Below are positions 1-9,606 of a stretch of DNA of 64,000 nucleotides, piece after piece (positions within the stretch are counted from its first letter, which is position 1; every line of letters begins with the position of its first letter). Source of the stretch: Streptomyces sp. NBC_01294 (GTDB lineage: Bacteria > Actinomycetota > Actinomycetes > Streptomycetales > Streptomycetaceae). Location of the stretch: the NCBI RefSeq assembly GCF_035917235.1, contig NZ_CP108423.1, positions 8,162,483-8,226,482 of the forward strand, written 5' to 3'. Below the pieces are notes generated by a model. That model was not told the origin of the DNA. It saw only the letters and a list, made by a program, of their open reading frames with translations, and ran no database searches. Both the position numbers and the translations under genes were made by a program.

Positions 1-516
1 ATGCTCTGCTGGAGTGCCTGCTCGCTGAGCCGTACTACCGGTTGCCCGCGCCGCGGACCACGGGCAAGGAGCTGTTCCACGAGGAATACCTGCGCGCCCG
101 GCTGACGGGGTTCGGACAGCTCCCGCCGCAGGACGTGGTCGCCACGCTCACGCGCCTCACCGCCCGGACCGTCGCCGACGCGCTGCGGCCGCTGGGAGCC
201 ACGGAGGTCTTCGCGTCGGGAGGCGGTGTGCGCAACCCGACGCTGACGGGGATGCTCCGCGCCGAATTGGGCGGCGCGGAGGGCTGCATCGTCGGAGGCG
301 CTCGGGCTGCCCGCCGCGGCGAAGGAGGGCTACGCGTTCGCCGTGCTGGGCTACCTCACCCTGCACGGCCTCCCGGGCAACGCTCCCGGGTGCACCGGAG
401 CCGCGGGCCCGCGCGTCCTGGGCTCGATCACCCCGGGCAGCCGCCCGCTCCAACTTCCCGCGAAGCCGACCCGTGCCCCGAGCTCCCTGACCGTGGGGGC
501 CCCGGTGCGGCGCTGA
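1..516 (+). pseudogene. anmK: Anhydro-N-acetylmuramic acid kinase, C-terminal part, frameshifted
   Basis: The gene enters from the left edge, so its N-terminus is outside the window. AnmK phosphorylates 1,6-anhydro-MurNAc during cell-wall recycling. The frame that starts at base 3 carries the family segments GKELFHEEYL, then a TARTVADALRP helix and the ATEVFASGGGVRNP nucleotide-binding loop. After about base 290 the frame turns to arginine-rich nonsense. In the next frame, from base 292, the expected tail resumes (LGLPAAAKEGYAFAVLGYL, then LHGLPGN and VLGSITPG) and stops at 514-516. One or a few indels near 280-292 therefore break the gene. It could be a sequencing error or a real pseudogene; family assignment is firm. 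Confidence 0.85.
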
Positions 517-703
517 CCCGCTGGCCCCGGGGGAGAGCCCTGACTCGCTGACGTCGGAAGGAGAGCGCGGCAGCGGCCGTCGGCGGAGTGGGTAGGCCGG
601 GTGCGGACGGAGAGGACGAGCCGTGTTCACCGACCCGCTCGCCCTTGGTCCCCACAGCGGCATCGGCTCCGCCGAACGGGCGCTGCTCCGGTAGCGTGGT
701 CGG

Positions 704-1420
704 ATGATCTCCGGTGACGCCCTCGTGCAGCGACTTCGGGTGCTGGCCGCCCGGGTCCCGTTCGACCCGCGGCACAACCCGGCGCGACAGCTGCCGACTT
801 CGACAAGCTGGCCCGTCCCGGTGCCGGCCGAGGCTCGTGAACTGCTGGGCCGGCTCGGCGGCTTCGCGGTGCCGCCGGTGGAGTTCGTACTGACCGGCCA
901 CCCCCGTCAGGGTGGCGACCACGGCCTCCCGCACCCCCACTGGCTGGTCACGGACGACGGCGGTGGCGGCGTCACCTGGGTCGACATCGAAGCCGACGGC
1001 CGGTGGGGCCAGGTGCTGATGCAGTACCGCGAGGGCGGACTGTACGTGGAAGCCGACTCGCTGCCGAAGTGGCTCGACCGGCTGATCGGGACAGCGGAGG
1101 AACTGGTCGACGAGACGGGCTTCGAGGACGGCGTCCAGCCGTACGCCGACGATTTCTGGGACCTCCTGCAGCTGGACGGCCCCGACCTGCCGCTGCACCC
1201 AGCGGCCGACCTCCGCGGCCGTCCCGGCACGGACCCGGTGGTCGCCGGGCTCGCCGCGCGGGTGCCGGACGAGGCGCTGATCGCCGACTTCCGCGGAGCC
1301 CTGCCGGGCAGCCGGGCCCGCTTCGATCGGACGCTCAGGCGATACCGTCTGGAGCGGGCCGTCGGTGGCCCGGTGTTCGCCGCCGTTCCCCGGGACCCGG
1401 AACCGCACCGTCCGAGGTGA
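704..1420 (+). CDS. SMI1/KNR4 (SUKH)-like hypothetical protein
   Basis: A complete 238-residue reading frame that starts with ATG. The arrangement of a tryptophan followed by a PVPAEARELLGRLGGF-type segment, then acidic and aromatic stretches (YADDFWDLLQLDG), resembles SMI1/KNR4 (SUKH) proteins. Many of these are immunity proteins against polymorphic toxins or sit in housekeeping contexts. No signal peptide or membrane segment is visible, so it should be cytoplasmic. No toxin gene lies next to it, which leaves the role open. The reading frame is convincing; the family call is an inference from pattern only. Confidence 0.7.
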   Translation: MISGDALVQRLRVLAARVPFDPRHNPARQLPTSTSWPVPVPAEARELLGRLGGFAVPPVEFVLTGHPRQGGDHGLPHPHWLVTDDGGGGVTWVDIEADGRWGQVLMQYREGGLYVEADSLPKWLDRLIGTAEELVDETGFEDGVQPYADDFWDLLQLDGPDLPLHPAADLRGRPGTDPVVAGLAARVPDEALIADFRGALPGSRARFDRTLRRYRLERAVGGPVFAAVPRDPEPHRPR

Positions 1421-1471
1421 GTACGCGCTGAGAGAGGCTGTGCACCGGCAGCAGCCCGAGGAAGGAAGACC

Positions 1472-2221
1472 TTGCCCACCAAGACTCTGCAGATTCCCAC
1501 CACGGACGGCCGGGCCGACGCCTTCGCCGCCTTCCCGGACGGTGGCGAGAGGCATCCGGGGGTGCTGCTGTACACGGACGCGTTCGGCGTGCGGCCCGTG
1601 CTGAGGGAGATGGCCCGCGAACTGGCCGGGCACGGGTACTACGTCCTCGTCCCCCACCTCTACTACCGGCACGGCCCGGCACCGGTGATCGAACTCCCCG
1701 AGCACATCGGAAACGAGAGCCGGCCCGCGGTCTTCGCCCGGCTGATGCCGTTGATCGAGGCGCACACCACGGAACGTGCCCTCAGCGACGCCGACGCGTA
1801 CCTCAGGTTCCTCACCACCCAGCCCGAGGTCAGCTCCGGTCCGGTCGCGGTGATCGGCTACTGCATGGGCGCCGTGCTGGCGATGCGCACCGCAGCGGCC
1901 CACCCCGACCAGGTGGCCGCCGTCGCCGGATTCCACCCCAGCCCCCTGGTCACCGACGCACCCGACAGCCCGCACCGCCTCGTCTCCGCGCTCACCGCCC
2001 AGGTCCACCTCGGCCTCGCCGAGAACGACATGTCGCCCGAGACCATCGGTGAGCTCGACCAGGCCCTGGATGCCGCAGGTGTCGGCTACACGTGCGAGGT
2101 CTACCCCGGCACCGTCCACGGCTTCACCATGTCCGACACCGACGCCTTCAACCCCTCCGCGCTGCAGCGCCACTGGGAGCGCCTGCTGCCCCTCCTCGAC
2201 CGCTCCTTGACCGGCAGCTGA
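1472..2221 (+). CDS. Dienelactone hydrolase family protein
   Basis: A 249-residue alpha/beta hydrolase of the dienelactone hydrolase family, which opens lactones or related esters with a cysteine nucleophile. The nucleophile elbow is GYCMGA (Cys near residue 130), the acid is the Asp in LAENDMS and the histidine is in GTVHGFTM near the C-terminus, so the triad is complete. An early GVLLYTDAFGVRP strand fits the oxyanion side of the fold. The start is TTG, supported by the GAAGGAAG ribosome-binding site just upstream; no ATG lies in a better place. The next gene begins 10 bases after the stop, so the two are probably co-transcribed. The substrate is unknown. Confidence 0.88.
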   Translation: MPTKTLQIPTTDGRADAFAAFPDGGERHPGVLLYTDAFGVRPVLREMARELAGHGYYVLVPHLYYRHGPAPVIELPEHIGNESRPAVFARLMPLIEAHTTERALSDADAYLRFLTTQPEVSSGPVAVIGYCMGAVLAMRTAAAHPDQVAAVAGFHPSPLVTDAPDSPHRLVSALTAQVHLGLAENDMSPETIGELDQALDAAGVGYTCEVYPGTVHGFTMSDTDAFNPSALQRHWERLLPLLDRSLTGS

Positions 2222-2231
2222 GGCTCACGGC

Positions 2232-2840
2232 GTGACGACCACGATCACCCGGCCCCATGAGTCCCGGAACGAGTCCCGGGCCGCTCGCCTGATCACCGAT
2301 GGGCTCGATCCCAAGACCTGGATCATCGCCGACACCCTCCTCATCGGCTGGCACGACAGCCGCCTCGCCGGCATCGGATGGGGTCTGCTCGGCTGCCTGT
2401 TCGCCGCGGTCATCCCTCTGGCCTTCATCACGTACGGCATCCGCCGCGGCCGCTGGGCCGACCGGCACGTCGGCCAGAGGCAGCAGCGCATCATCGTGAT
2501 GGCCTTCGTCGTCGCCTCGGTCGCCACCGGCATCCTGTTGCTGTGGGCCTTCGGTGCCCCCCGAACGATGATCGCGCTGATCGTGGCCATGCTGGTCACC
2601 CTGGCCGCCCTCCTCGCCGTGACCCCTGCCTGGAAGATCAGCGTGCACGCGGCCGTGTCCTGCGGAAGCGTGGCCATGCTCGCCATGACCTACGGGCCCT
2701 GGGTGCTCCTCGCCTCCCTCCTGGTCGCCGTCGTCAGCTGGTCCCGGGTGGAGCTGAGGGACCACACCCTCGCCCAAGTCCTGGTCGGCGCCGCGGTGGG
2801 CGGAGCCGTCGCCGCCGGGACCTTCGCTCTGGCCCGATAG
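2232..2840 (+). CDS. PAP2-like integral membrane protein
   Basis: A 202-residue protein with five to six hydrophobic segments (about residues 45-70, 85-105, 112-130, 140-160 and 178-200), starting at GTG 10 bases after the dienelactone hydrolase stop. The SVHAAVSCG segment and the late SRVELRDHTLAQVLVGA segment match the positions of the PSGH and SRxxxxxHxxxDV motifs of PAP2 phosphatases. This places it with the actinobacterial phosphoesterase PA-phosphatase-like group, although the arginine-rich first motif is not evident. Activity is therefore uncertain; a membrane location is clear. Confidence 0.75.
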   Translation: MTTTITRPHESRNESRAARLITDGLDPKTWIIADTLLIGWHDSRLAGIGWGLLGCLFAAVIPLAFITYGIRRGRWADRHVGQRQQRIIVMAFVVASVATGILLLWAFGAPRTMIALIVAMLVTLAALLAVTPAWKISVHAAVSCGSVAMLAMTYGPWVLLASLLVAVVSWSRVELRDHTLAQVLVGAAVGGAVAAGTFALAR

Positions 2841-3159
2841 CCGAGCAGAGCCGACACGCGAGGCGGCACCGAGCCGAGGGGAAACATCGGAACCGTGACA
2901 CTCGGCGTTTCCGGGATGACTTTCCCAGGGCACTCGGCAAGAAAATCGTTCAATCCCAGGAGATGCTCCCTTGTGTCGGCAGGTGGTCGGGCAGGACGGG
3001 GGTGAAATCGCGGGGCCGCCGTCGGTGCCACCTGAGAACATCGCTCGTGGTCGGACGACCGACCACAACGGGGGGACAGGGCATGGACGACGAGAACGAG
3101 AAGAACGAGAACGAGAACACGTACGCGTGGCCGCGCGGGGCGACACCTCTTCGGCCATG

Positions 3160-3386
3160 GCACAGCTCGAGGAGTGGCTCGCCGAGCGCGGCTGGGAGGT
3201 CGACCCGACCGTCTACATGGCCGGCAACGGCGGGCGCCGCCGTCCAGGTGCGGCGCGTCGGGGCGGCCTGGGCCGACGGCGAGGCCGGTCTGCTGATCCT
3301 GCCCGCGGAAACCGTGGTGTGGGACGGGACCCGCATGCGGATTGCACCCCGGGCCGCTGGTACCCGCGCGGTGCCCGGCCTCGTAG
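3160..3386 (+). pseudogene. Small hypothetical protein, frameshifted
   Basis: An ATG at 3160 opens MAQLEEWLAERGWEV and VDPTVYMAGNGG, then the frame becomes arginine-rich. One frame over, from about 3233, coding character resumes with AAVQVRRVGAAWADGEAGL and LILPAETVVWDGTRM. A single extra G in the run around 3225-3232 would join the halves into a protein of roughly 80-100 residues. The true end is unclear; the nearest stop in the third frame is at 3384-3386. The family was not recognised. It is listed because the two halves read as a single soluble domain. Confidence 0.4.
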
Positions 3387-3476
3387 ACCGCGCCCGGGCC
3401 GGCGTGGGAGGTGCGGGAGGTGCGAGGCCCGTCGCGGTCTCCGTGCCACGGGTCGCCTCGCGGCGTACCGGAACGC

Positions 3477-3905
3477 ATGATGGAACAGGTGATGACCGTT
3501 TTGGTGGTCGGCGTGCCCGACGGCGAGCAGCTGGAGCTGCTCCGCTCGGGCATCCAGCGCAACCCGCACTTCCGGGTCGTCTCGCATGCCCACGACGCCG
3601 CCGTCGCCTTGGCGCACGCCCGCGTCCTGCTGCCCGACATCACCGTCCTGTCCCTGCCCGCCAGGATCGACCGTCTCGACGCGGACCCGGACGTCCTGCG
3701 CGTGTTCCACGGGGTGCGCGCCCTGGACCCCCCGAGCGGGGTGGTGCTGCGGACGTCCGCAGCCCACGTGCCCCGCGCGGTGTCGGTCCTCGCGGCCGAG
3801 GGAGCCGTCCACGTCGTGCGCGAGGGAGACTCCGAAGCCCTGATGCGGGCCCTGCGCACGATCGGGCTGCGCAGGGCCAGCTGCGACCCCGACGAGATGC
3901 CCTGA
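3477..3905 (+). CDS. Receiver-like domain protein without output domain
   Basis: About 142 residues from the paired ATG codons at 3477/3480. The pattern is that of a response-regulator receiver fold: a first strand MTVLVVGVPDGEQLELLRSG, a central LLPDITVLSLPA strand with a candidate phospho-acceptor Asp, a VVLRTSAAH strand in the position of the conserved Thr/Ser, and a VHVVREGDSEALMRALRTI end. The acidic pair after the first strand and the late Lys are not obvious and no DNA-binding domain follows. It may be a degenerate stand-alone receiver. No histidine kinase gene is nearby. Confidence 0.6.
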   Translation: MMEQVMTVLVVGVPDGEQLELLRSGIQRNPHFRVVSHAHDAAVALAHARVLLPDITVLSLPARIDRLDADPDVLRVFHGVRALDPPSGVVLRTSAAHVPRAVSVLAAEGAVHVVREGDSEALMRALRTIGLRRASCDPDEMP

Positions 3906-3998
3906 CCCCGTCGGGGGCGAGCGGGCCTCGGACTCGAACGCCTCGAACCCCTCGAAGGCCTCGCCGATCCGATCGACGGCAGGGTCCGAAAGACACGC

Positions 3999-6459
3999 CT
4001 AGCCGGCGCTGATGGCCGCCAGGTGCGTGGTGCCGTCGTGCAGGGCGGTGATGCGGACCTGCCCCGCGGGGAAGGGGTCCTTCCCGTTCGGGCCGGGTAT
4101 CCGGGCGAACGGCGTCCACGAGCCGTCCGGCTTCCTGACGTTGTGCCAGAGCCGTCCGTCGAGCCCGACCGCCACGACCTGGGCGGAGCCGTCGGGCGTC
4201 CCCGTGATGCCGATGGCGCTGGCCCCCATGGTGGCGGTGGTGACGCCCCGCGGGGGCCGGAAGCCGGTCCAGGAACCGTCCGGCCGCCGCAGCTGGTGGT
4301 ACACCAGCCCGTCGAGCCCGATCGCGAGGACCTGGGAGGAACCGTCGGGCATCCCGGTGATCGCCAGGGCAGGACCCGAGAACGTCGGGGCCCCGTTGTA
4401 GCCGGCCAGGCGTCCCCAGGGCGTCCACGCACCGTCCCGCCCGCGAGCACAGTGGTACATGGCACCGTCCGTGCCGTAACTGAGCAGTTGGGCGGACCCG
4501 TCGGGCATGGCGGTGATCGACACCTTCGTCGCACCCCAGCGGCTCTTCGAGGTGAAGCCGGACAGGGGTCGGAACCCCTGCAGCCCGCCGTCCGCGCGGC
4601 GCTGCTGGTGGAAGGCGGTGCCGTCCATGGCCGTCACCACGATCTGGCAGGTGCCGTCGGGAAAGGCCGCGACGTCCGCCTCCCGGACGGTGAAGCCGGC
4701 CGAGCCGTCCGGTCCCGCGACCCGCTGCCAGGGCTGGAGCGTGACCGCACCCCGTACGGTGGTCAGCCACAGGCCGTTGTCGGGCGCGATGCCCAGCACC
4801 ACGACGGAGCCGTCCGGCATGCCCGCCACGGCGCTCTGGATCCCCGTGAACGAAGCGGCGCCGGCGGTGGCGCCCGGCAGCGCGGCGCATGCTGCTCCAC
4901 GACCCGTCGCGGCGGCGCTCGGTGTGGAAGAGCGCGCGCCGTTCGACGTCGTACGGGGGCAGTTGCGCGGAGTAGAACCACACCGGGTTGGTGAGGGCCA
5001 CCAGTTGGTCCAGCGTGGTGGAGGCGGGCTTGGGCCGGCGCACCTCGGCCCGGGCGAACAGGGAGGCCTTGCCCCAGCCGCGCCAGCGCAGCTGCCCGCT
5101 GCCGCTGCCGTCGATGCAGGTGGCGGCCATGATGCCCCACTCGGTGTACAGGGTGGCGATGCTGTCCGGGGCGCCCGTCACGTTCAGGGTCACGTCGACG
5201 GCGTCGAAGAACGACAGCGGCAGTTCCTCGCCGGGCCCCGCGACCGCTCCGCCGGCGCGCGCGGTGAAGTCCACGGTCACGGCCGCGGATTCGACGGCGT
5301 ACGACCGGCCCAGACGCAGTGCGTCCAGCACGGCGGGCGTCGACAGGCCGGAGGCGTACACCACGTTGTGCGGCCGGCCGACGGCGTCCCCGTGGCTGTG
5401 GGCGTCGCTGTTGCCGACGGCGGCGACCCGCTTGCCGAGGCAGAGCATGACGTGCCAGGCGGCGATGTTGGCGGCGTCGTCCAGGGTCCACGGTCCGTTC
5501 CACACCTCCAGCGCGTCCACGCGGTCGAGGCCGAACTCCCAGAAGGATCCCGGTGCCGGCGTGAGCGGATGGGCGGCGATCGTCAGTCCGCCCAGACTGT
5601 GCACGCGCCGGGCGTGGCCCTCGAAGGCCCCCTGGTTCGCGGGGCCGTAGCGCCAGTCGACCCATTCGCCCTGCGGCAGGCCGACGGCCAGCCAGTGGCC
5701 GTGGCGGGTGGTGACCTCCTCGGCGTTGATGACCAGCAGGTCGGTCGGGACGTTGCCGCGCCACGTCACGCCGGTGGAGCTGGTGTTGTGGTCGGACGTG
5801 GCGATGAAGTGCAGCCCCTCCTGGCGGGCGGCCGCCACGATCTCGTCCACCGTGCGCTTCCCGTCGGAGTGCACGCTGTGCAGGTGCAGGTCGCCCCGGT
5901 ACCAGCCGGGCCCCCGCCCCGCCACCGAGGTCGGCAGGACGTCGTACGGGGCCTGGGGCAGCGGGTCTCCGTGGTGCAGGGTGACGTCGACCTGCCAGGC
6001 CATTCCGGCGGCGCTGCCGACCATCGGCCCGAGGATGACGGACCACTTTCCGGGCTCGACGGGCCCGGGCACGTAGCCGGGGGTGGCTTCCGCCGCGGAG
6101 AGGGCGAACCCGGACCGTTCGCCGCCCGACCAGCCGCGGAAGCCGGACGGGCCGAAGATGCCGAGATCCAGGATGCCGGCGGAGGCGTCGTGGGAGGTGG
6201 AGACGGAGATCCGTTGCACTCCGGCGGGGACGTCGAAGGCGACGTACGCCCACTGGTCGTTGCCGTAGGGGGAGTGGCCGCGGTAGGTGGTGGTCACCGC
6301 GTCGGTCCCCTGGCCCCGCGTCGTGGCGTGCGCGATCGGTGCGGGAACCAGCGCGGCGGCTCCGCCCGCGGCCAGCAGGGCCCCTAATCGGAGCAGGGAC
6401 CTGCGCTCGACATGCGGGTTGGGGTCGGGCGCGTCCTTGGGGAGGTGTTCACTCGGCAC
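3999..6459 (-). CDS. Tat-exported CehA/McbA-type PHP metallohydrolase with beta-propeller-like C-terminus, one frameshift
   Basis: The restored protein is about 820 residues. It opens with a Tat signal (RRSLLRLGALLAAGGAAAL). The PHP/CehA core follows: GDLHLHSVHSDGKRTVDE, ATSDHNTSS, a HGHWLAVGLP segment, IAAHP and AVGNSDAHSHGD, which are the metal-binding clusters of this phosphoesterase-like family. From about 4885 the frame shifts; the next frame continues with GAASFTGIQSAVAGMPDGS and then five or six repeats of a roughly 45-residue unit built on MPDGS-Q-L/V and GLDG-L-W/YH, a PLL or sialidase-like propeller pattern. The sequence around 4889 fits one inserted base. The protein is probably extracellular; the substrate is unknown. 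Confidence 0.82.
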
Positions 6460-6648
6460 AGCCGTGCTCTCCGTTCACGTGAGGTGGCAGGGAAGGCGTG
6501 CGGGGTGCGGGTGCGAAGGCGCGTGGGTGCGGAGGCGTGCGGGCGCGGGCGGATCCGTACGAGGGTGGGGGAGTCGGGGCGAGCGGTGCTCCTGCCCGGC
6601 GGTCGCCCGGCGGTGGCCCGGCGGCGGGAGCACCGGCGCTCGCCCCGC

Positions 6649-7442
6649 CTAACGGCTCGATCGCTGGGCGTCGACGATCTGCCGCACGGAGCCGTCGACG
6701 TCCGCCCGGGCCTGGACCCGCTCGGCGAACCCGGGGAACTGCCCGGCGATCGCGCTCAGCAGCCGCAGCTCCAGTGGCGCGACATTGACCTCGCACCTGT
6801 CGCGGCGGACGGCTCGTACGACGCCGGCGGCGACCTGGTCGGGCGTGACGGTCCTGATGCCGTTCGGCGTGGCGGCACCGGTAGCGGCGAACATCCCCGC
6901 GTCGCGGACGAAGCCGGGCTGGACCAGGGACACTCCCACCCCCTTGCCCCTGAGCTCCTGGCGCAGGGCGAGGGCGAATCCGCGCAGCCCGAACTTCGTC
7001 GCGTTGTACAGGGAGGTCGACTTGGTCGCCGCCTTGCCGGAAATGGAGCCGACCAGCACGATGTGGCCGTGCGGCCGCGGGCCGCCATGTGCGCCGCGAG
7101 CAGCCGGGTGAGCAGGATGGGCGCGCGAAGGTTGACGTCGAGGGCGCGGTCGAGCTGCTCCTCGGTGTAGTCCAGAAGGTCGCCGCTGGCGGGCAGCGCG
7201 GCGTTCGCGACGAGGACGTCCGCCTCGGCGCAGGTCTCGGCGAGGCGGACGACATCGGCGCGGACGGCCAGATCGGCGACCACGGTGCGGGCGCCGCAGG
7301 CGTCCGCGGTGGCCTTGAGGGCCTCCTCCCGCCGTCCGGTGACGGTGAGGCGGGCCCCCTGCAAGGTCAGGTGCGCGGCAAGTGCGGAGCCGATGCCTCC
7401 GGTTGCCCCGGTGAGGAGAACGTTCGATCCAGATATGTCCAT
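6649..7442 (-). CDS. Short-chain dehydrogenase/reductase, one frameshift
   Basis: An NAD(P)-dependent SDR of about 262 residues. The first frame from ATG 7442 has the Rossmann motif LLTGATGGIGSALA, VTGRREEALKA and the NAALPASGDLL loop. After about 7080 the next frame carries the catalytic part: HIVLVGSISGK, then the YNATK active-site motif (Tyr and Lys) and LVQPGFVRDAG. A missing base in the GC-rich stretch near 7070-7085 explains the break. The gene is divergent from a TetR gene, and a perfect 20-bp palindrome lies 25 bases before its start, so it is probably that regulator's target. The substrate is unknown. Confidence 0.85.
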
Positions 7443-7466
7443 GACAACTCCCGGTGCGGCCTTCGG

Positions 7467-7486
7467 CTGTTCGTTCGAACGAACAG
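7467..7486. promoter_or_regulatory. Perfect 20-bp palindrome, candidate TetR operator
   Basis: CTGTTCGTTCGAACGAACAG is fully self-complementary and lies between the divergent SDR (start 7442) and TetR (start 7582) genes. Its place just upstream of the SDR start, and its form (two inverted CTGTTCGTTCG half-sites), are typical of TetR-family operators. Binding is inferred, not shown. Confidence 0.7.
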
Positions 7487-7581
7487 TAGGGATGACTCCG
7501 CCCCTTGTCCACACCGCGTCCGCCGCCAACGCCCCAGCCCTGCCAGGGCAGTCGTACCCGCCGATGGGGCAGAATGACGCC

Positions 7582-8154
7582 ATGCCCCATGCTTCCGACA
7601 CCCGCCAGAGCATCATCGACGCCGTACTGCGGATCATCGGGCAGGACGGCATCGCCGCCGTCACCAACCGGCGGATCGCGAAGGAGGCCGGAGTCTCCCT
7701 CGGTTCCGTCACCTACCACTTCGCCACCCAGCACGAGCTGCTGCGCGAGAGCCTGCTGCACTTCGTGGCCGAGGAGACCCGGCACTTCACACAGCTCGCC
7801 GACGCATGCTCCGACGAGCGCTTCGACATCGGACAGGCGGCCGAGGTGGTGGCGCAGGTCGCGGGCGGCAACGGCTTCGACAGCCGCCACATCGCGCCCT
7901 TCGAGCTGTACGTCCAAGCCGGCCGCGACGAACGGCTGCGTGCCGCCGCAGCCGAGTGCTTCGCCGCCTACGACCTGCTGGCCACCCGGATCCTGACCCA
8001 ACTCGGCGTGCCGGACCCCGAACGCCTGGCCGCCGCGGCCGTCGCCCTCGTCTTCGGACAGCAACTGCGCCGCCTGGCCACCGGCGCCCCCGCCGAGGAC
8101 CTCGTCGACACCCTGCTGATCCTCACGAAACTCACCCCGGCGCAGACCCCGTAG
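7582..8154 (+). CDS. TetR family transcriptional regulator
   Basis: About 190 residues. The N-terminal helix-turn-helix is clear: IIDAVLRIIGQDGIAAVTNR, RIAKEAGVSLGSVTYHF, then a helical ligand-binding domain (residues 60-185) ending in LRRLATGAPAEDLVDTLLIL. ATG 7582 starts directly before the first helix; ATG 7564 would add six residues and is possible. It is divergent from the SDR gene at 6649-7442, with a perfect palindrome between them, so local repression of the dehydrogenase and itself is the simplest model. The ligand is unknown. Confidence 0.92.
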   Translation: MPHASDTRQSIIDAVLRIIGQDGIAAVTNRRIAKEAGVSLGSVTYHFATQHELLRESLLHFVAEETRHFTQLADACSDERFDIGQAAEVVAQVAGGNGFDSRHIAPFELYVQAGRDERLRAAAAECFAAYDLLATRILTQLGVPDPERLAAAAVALVFGQQLRRLATGAPAEDLVDTLLILTKLTPAQTP

Positions 8155-8162
8155 ACGCCGCC

Positions 8163-8210
8163 TGCTCGCCTGCTCGCCTGCTCGCCTGCTCGCCTGCTCG
8201 CCCGCTCGCC
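8163..8210. repeat. Octanucleotide tandem repeat (TGCTCGCC)
   Basis: Five perfect copies and one variant of TGCTCGCC begin nine bases after the TetR stop. It lies outside coding sequence. Other 8-bp-period arrays in this window are at 10296, 31074 and 41781. Confidence 0.95.
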
Positions 8211-8465
8211 TGCTTGGCGGGACCAGAGGGCGCCGGACGGTCCCGGATCCCGCTGCGGCGCCGTGGTCGTCGTTGGCTCATCGGATCTCGCACCGCTTGA
8301 TCAGGATCTACTGGCCCGCGGCCAGTGGCCCGCCGAGGGGCAGATCGTCCACGTGGTCCCGACCGCGGGTGACCCACCGTCATCGCCTCGTCGTACTGCT
8401 CAGGTCGGAGTGCCGACGGCCGGAAATCATCATCAGGGCGCACCAGTAGCGCGAGGGACGCAGCC

Positions 8466-9529
8466 ATGATGGCCGTCATGGCACAAGAACTTGGAACCCT
8501 CGCCCAGCAGACCGCGGACCGGCTGGCCGAGCAGCGCGTCGGCGCCGTAGTGGCCGTCGTGGCGGAAGACGCCGTGGAGATCCGGGGTGCCGGCAGCACC
8601 GGCGCGGACCACGGCCGTGCCCCCGGCCCCGACACCCTGTTCGAGATCGGCTCGGTGACCAAGTCGTTCACCGCCCTGGCCCTGGCGCGCCTGGCATCCG
8701 CCGGCACGGTGGGCCTGGACGAGCCGCTCGGCGATCTGCTGCCCGACGGGACGGCCGTACCGTCACGGGACGGCCGTCAGATCACCCTGCAGCATCTGGC
8801 CACCCACACCTCCGGCCTGCCGCGACTGCCCCGAGGCATGCTCCTCCAGGCTCTGCTGCGCCCGTCGAAGCCGGATCCGTACGCCGACTGCACGGCCGAC
8901 GTCCTGCTGTCGGGGCTGGCCAGGACGCGCCTGGGGACCACGCCGGGGAAACGGTTCCGCTACTCCAACCTCGGCGCCGGGCTGCTGGGGCTGGCCCTCG
9001 CCCGCCGGGCCGGCACGGAGTACGAAGCCCTCATCACCCGCGAGATCTGCGCCCCGTTGGGCATGACCGACACCGTCGTGACGGTGGACGGCACCCGCTC
9101 GGAACGCTCCGCGCAGGGTCACGGCCGCCGCGGGCGCCCCGCCGCACCGTGGCACCTCGCCGACCTGGTGGGAGCGGGCGGCCTGCGGTCGACCGCGACC
9201 GACCTGGTGGCCTTCGTACGGGCCCAGCTGGACGGCGGTCCCGCAGAGCTCGCCGAGGCGATCCGCCTGAGCCGTTCGGTCGAGCACCGTACGAGCCCCT
9301 TCGCCTGGGTGCACCTCGGCTGGATGGCTCACCGCCTCCACCCCCGGCAGGGCTCCCACCTCCAGGTCTGGCACAACGGAGGGACCGGGGGCTTCTCCTC
9401 CTTCGTCGGCTTCGACCCGAGAAGCGGCTTGCCGTCATCGCCCTCGGCAACACCCAGCGCCCGGTGGACGGCCCTGCCTTCGACCTCCTGCGCACCCTTC
9501 AGTCGGAGCATGCGGCCATGCCGCACTGA
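8466..9529 (+). CDS. Class C beta-lactamase/serine hydrolase family protein, one frameshift
   Basis: About 354 residues of the class C beta-lactamase/DD-peptidase superfamily. The SxxK nucleophile motif is FEIGSVTKSFTALAL (near residue 65), the Tyr motif is RYSNLGAGLLG and the third motif is HNGGTGGFSSF. After FVGFDPRSGL the frame ends in nonsense; from about 9415 the next frame gives LAVIALGNTQRPVDGPAFDL, the expected last strand and helix, and stops at 9529. One base is missing or added near 9410-9418. No signal peptide is seen from ATG 8466, so it is probably a cytoplasmic esterase-like or peptidase-like member. ATG 8478 is another possible start. Confidence 0.85.
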
Positions 9530-9606
9530 CACGGCTCGGCGTCCGGCGGGGGCGGTGACCTCGTAGACTCGGTTCAAGATCCAAATGCACCGAGGCGGGG
9601 GACCCG

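Noticed and set aside
428..2173. Long minus-strand open frame opposite the first genes
   Set aside because: Gly/Val/Arg-rich shadow of the SUKH-like and dienelactone hydrolase genes; no motifs and no start site.
2841..3083. Possible riboswitch or leader upstream of the small gene at 3160
   Set aside because: No conserved fold or motif could be recognised.
4507..6387. Long plus-strand open frame opposite the PHP hydrolase
   Set aside because: Low-complexity antisense translation; the minus strand carries clear catalytic motifs.
8163..8210. Possible CRISPR-like repeat
   Set aside because: Contiguous 8-bp units without spacers; a simple tandem repeat.
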